Source: Avoscillospira sp045579045 (lineage in GTDB: Bacteria > Bacillota > Clostridia > Oscillospirales > Oscillospiraceae). Taken from it: a stretch of DNA of 7,401 bases. The notes under the pieces were generated by a model. That model was not told the DNA's origin and made no database searches. It was given only the letters and a program-made list of their open reading frames with translations. Position numbers and translations under genes: made by a program. Of this stretch, positions 5,112 to 7,401 are shown piece after piece (position 1 is the first letter of the stretch; every line of letters begins with the position of its first letter). Location: the NCBI GenBank assembly GCA_045579045.1, contig JAZNLL010000099.1, forward strand, positions 1-7,401, written 5' to 3'.

Positions 5112-5552
5112 ATGACTGAAATTTCCGTAAAAAAGCTGAAAAATAACGCCATTCTACCCACCTACGGCTCTGAGTTTGCCGCCGGTGCAGACCTCTATGC
5201 CTGTCTGGAGGAGGCGGTGACCATCGCACCCCAGGAAACCAAGTTGATCCCCACCGGCCTTGCCATGGAAATTCCCCTTGGCTGGGCAGGTCTGATCTAC
5301 GCCAGAAGCGGTCTGGCCACCAAGCGCGGTCTGGCCCCTGCCAATAAGGTAGGCGTGGTGGACCCGGACTACCGTGGCGAGATCATGGTCAGCCTCCATA
5401 ACCATGGCACAGAACCCCAGACCGTCGAAGCCGGTGAGCGGATCGCCCAGCTGGTGCTGACGCCCTATCTCACCGCCCGTTTTCTGGAAGCGGAAGAACT
5501 GTCCGAAACCGTCCGCGGCACCGGCGGCTTTGGTTCAACGGGAACAAAATAA
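5112..5552 (+). CDS. dut: dUTP diphosphatase (dUTPase)
   Basis: A 146-residue trimeric-type dUTPase that hydrolyses dUTP to dUMP and pyrophosphate, keeping uracil out of DNA and supplying dUMP for thymidylate synthesis. All five family motifs are present: I, AGADLYA (24-30); II, ARSGLA (64-69); III, NKVGVVDPDYRGEI (78-91), with the likely catalytic Asp84 and the base-covering Tyr87; IV, GERIAQLVL (108-116); V, RGTGGFGSTG (135-144), the flexible phosphate-binding arm. The ATG at 5112 follows GGGAGG (5099-5104), which lies inside the end of nrdG; an in-frame GTG at 5097 precedes that site and is unlikely. The gene sits in the middle of the nrdG-dut-ygiQ unit. Placement beside a class III reductase makes sense, because that enzyme makes dUTP directly from UTP. 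Confidence 0.97.
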   Translation: MTEISVKKLKNNAILPTYGSEFAAGADLYACLEEAVTIAPQETKLIPTGLAMEIPLGWAGLIYARSGLATKRGLAPANKVGVVDPDYRGEIMVSLHNHGTEPQTVEAGERIAQLVLTPYLTARFLEAEELSETVRGTGGFGSTGTK

Positions 5553-5567
5553 CACAGGAGGTCGCAT

Positions 5568-7401
5568 ATGACCGACTTTTTACCCATTTCCAAAAAAGAT
5601 ATGAAAGCTCGCGGCTGGGAACAGTGCGACTTCGTCTATATCATCGGTGATGCCTATGTGGATCATCCTTCCTTTGGTCATGCCATCATCAGCCGTGTGC
5701 TGGAATCGGCTGGCTACAAGGTGGGCATCATTTCTCAGCCCGACTGGAAAGACCCCAACTCCATTTTGAAGTTGGGTGAGCCCCGTCTGGGCTTCCTTGT
5801 CATGGGCGGCAACATGGATTCCATGGTGAACCATTACTCCGTCTCCAAAAAGCGGAGAAAGACCGATGCCTTCACCCCCGGCGGCATCATGGGCAAGAGA
5901 CCCGATTACGCCGTGACAGTCTACTGCAATCTCATCCGCCGCACCTTCCCCAAGAAGCCCATCCTCATCGGCGGCATCGAAGCCAGTCTCCGCCGTTTGG
6001 GTCACTATGACTACTGGTCTGACAAGCTGAAGCGGTCTGTGCTGCTGGATTCGCAAGCCGACCTGCTCCTCTACGGCATGGGCGAACGGAGCATCGTGGA
6101 GGCGGCAGATGCTCTCAACTCCGGCATGGATGTGAAGGACATCACATGGATCGACGGTACCGTTTTCGCCACCAAAGCCGTGGATGATGCCATTCCCAAG
6201 ATCGTCCTGCCCTCCTATGATTCCCTGTGCAAGGATAAGAAAAAGTACGCCGAGAGCTTTTATCTCCAGTATCAGAATACAGATCCCTTCACCGCCAAAC
6301 GGCTGGTGGAACCCTATTCCGACTGCTTTGTGGTGCAGAACCCTCCTCAGAAGCCCCTGTCTCAGCAGGAGATGGATCGGGTCTATGCCCTGCCCTATAC
6401 CCGCAATTACCACCCCAGCTATGAAAAAGCCGGCGGTATTCCCTCCATTGCCGAGGTCAAGTTCAGCCTCATTTCCAACCGTGGCTGTTTCGGTGCCTGT
6501 TCTTTCTGCGCCCTGACCTTCCATCAGGGTCGAATCATCCAGACCAGAAGCCATCCCTCGATTTTGTCTGAAGCCCAGAAAATGGTCTGGGAGCCCGACT
6601 TCAAGGGCTACATTCACGATGTGGGCGGTCCTACTGCCAACTTCCGTCAGCCTGCCTGCAAAAAGCAGCTGACCAAGGGCGCTTGTCAGCATCGTCAATG
6701 CCTGTTCCCCACCCCCTGCAAGAATATGATCGCCGACCACAGCGATTATCTGAGCCTGCTCCGACAGCTGCGGCAGCTGCCCAATGTGAAAAAGGTCTTT
6801 ATCCGCAGCGGCATCCGCTTTGACTATCTGCTGGCGGATAAAAATGACACCTTCTTCAAGGAAATGGTCAAGCATCATGTGTCCGGTCAGCTGAAGGTGG
6901 CCCCGGAGCACATCTCCGACACGGTTCTGGACCTCATGGGCAAGCCCAGAGACGCCGTCTACGAGCAGTTTTTGGCAAAATACAAGCGGCTCAATGACCA
7001 GTTGGGTCTGAAGCAATTTGTGGTGCCCTATCTCATGAGTTCCCACCCCGGCTCTACATTGAAAGAAGCCGTTGCCTTGGCAGAGTACCTCCGTGACCTG
7101 GGCTATATGCCGGAGCAGGTGCAGGACTTCTATCCCACCCCTTCCACCATTTCCACGGTGATGTACTACACAGATCTGGACCCTCGCACCATGGAAAAGG
7201 TCTATGTTCCCACCAACCCCCACGAAAAGGCCATGCAGCGGGCGCTGATTCAGTACCGCAACCCCAAAAACTACGCTTTGGTACATGAGGCTCTGGTGAA
7301 AGCCGGACGGACCGACCTCATCGGCTACGACAAGCGATGTTTGATCAAACCCGCCCCCGGTGATAAAGTTCGCAAACCGGAACCCAAAAAGCCCGCTCCC
7401 C
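5568..7401 (+). CDS. YgiQ-family radical SAM protein (3' end cut off)
   Basis: At least 611 codons, open at the right edge. The family is widespread but has no proven substrate. Residues 1 to about 290 are the YgiQ N-terminal region with a B12-binding-like fold (DFVYIIGDAYVDHPSFGHAII, FLVMGGNMDSMVNHY, PILIGGIEASLRR). The radical SAM domain follows, with CFGACSFC giving Cys307, Cys311 and Cys314 for the [4Fe-4S] cluster. After GGPTANF comes a second group, Cys364, Cys373, Cys378 and Cys384, a recurrent feature of the family. The C-terminal part (about 480-590; VPYLMSSHPGST, QDFYPTPSTISTVMYYT, NPHEKAMQRALIQY) matches the DUF3362 region. The visible end turns Lys/Pro-rich (KPAPGDKVRKPEPKKPAP), a likely disordered tail close to the stop. 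The ATG at 5568 follows AGGAGG (5556-5561). It is 15 bp after dut with no terminator between, so it is probably co-transcribed with nrdG and dut. Confidence 0.95.
   Translation, partial: MTDFLPISKKDMKARGWEQCDFVYIIGDAYVDHPSFGHAIISRVLESAGYKVGIISQPDWKDPNSILKLGEPRLGFLVMGGNMDSMVNHYSVSKKRRKTDAFTPGGIMGKRPDYAVTVYCNLIRRTFPKKPILIGGIEASLRRLGHYDYWSDKLKRSVLLDSQADLLLYGMGERSIVEAADALNSGMDVKDITWIDGTVFATKAVDDAIPKIVLPSYDSLCKDKKKYAESFYLQYQNTDPFTAKRLVEPYSDCFVVQNPPQKPLSQQEMDRVYALPYTRNYHPSYEKAGGIPSIAEVKFSLISNRGCFGACSFCALTFHQGRIIQTRSHPSILSEAQKMVWEPDFKGYIHDVGGPTANFRQPACKKQLTKGACQHRQCLFPTPCKNMIADHSDYLSLLRQLRQLPNVKKVFIRSGIRFDYLLADKNDTFFKEMVKHHVSGQLKVAPEHISDTVLDLMGKPRDAVYEQFLAKYKRLNDQLGLKQFVVPYLMSSHPGSTLKEAVALAEYLRDLGYMPEQVQDFYPTPSTISTVMYYTDLDPRTMEKVYVPTNPHEKAMQRALIQYRNPKNYALVHEALVKAGRTDLIGYDKRCLIKPAPGDKVRKPEPKKPAP

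Noticed and set aside
5580..7286. A 568-codon open frame on the minus strand across ygiQ.
   Set aside because: Same cause: it is the reverse-strand shadow of a well-supported YgiQ protein, with low-complexity-like translation and no family features.

Overview
The window looks like a chromosomal, housekeeping stretch of a strictly anaerobic Gram-positive bacterium of the Clostridia, most likely near Oscillospiraceae/Ruminococcaceae. The signs are strong Shine-Dalgarno sites before every gene, G/C-rich third codon positions with AT-rich control regions, an oxygen-sensitive class III ribonucleotide reductase, an FMN-riboswitch-controlled ECF transporter subunit, and clostridial families (DUF4830, small SLOG protein). 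Species cannot be fixed from sequence reading alone. No mobile element, CRISPR array, tRNA or rRNA was seen.

Left part (1-1178): the 5' end of an RsuA/RluB-type pseudouridine synthase runs off the left edge on the minus strand. Divergent to it is a small membrane-anchored DUF4830 protein. It converges on, and overlaps by 18 bp, a minus-strand SLOG-superfamily protein with the GHRP motif.

Middle (1179-2224): the 299-bp gap before the next gene is packed with control elements. These are a minus-strand promoter for the SLOG gene, a plus-strand promoter, a textbook FMN riboswitch and its intrinsic terminator. They lead into ribU, the riboflavin-binding S component of an ECF vitamin transporter. 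Riboflavin uptake is therefore predicted to stop when cellular FMN is plentiful. A strong terminator closes this unit.

Right part (2225-7401): a promoter with two NrdR-like boxes 32 bp apart drives nrdD, the anaerobic ribonucleoside-triphosphate reductase, which ends in its own terminator. A second promoter directly after that terminator drives nrdG (the NrdD-activating radical SAM enzyme), dut (dUTPase) and a YgiQ-family radical SAM protein that leaves the window at the right edge. NrdG makes the glycyl radical on NrdD, NrdD makes dNTPs including dUTP directly from NTPs, and Dut removes dUTP and supplies dUMP for dTMP synthesis. Only YgiQ lacks a defined role here.

Nothing amounts to a wholly new system. 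The points most worth a second look are the regulatory layout around nrdD/nrdG, the riboswitch switching helices, the operon link between an uncharacterised YgiQ protein and dNTP synthesis, and the overlapping DUF4830/SLOG pair.
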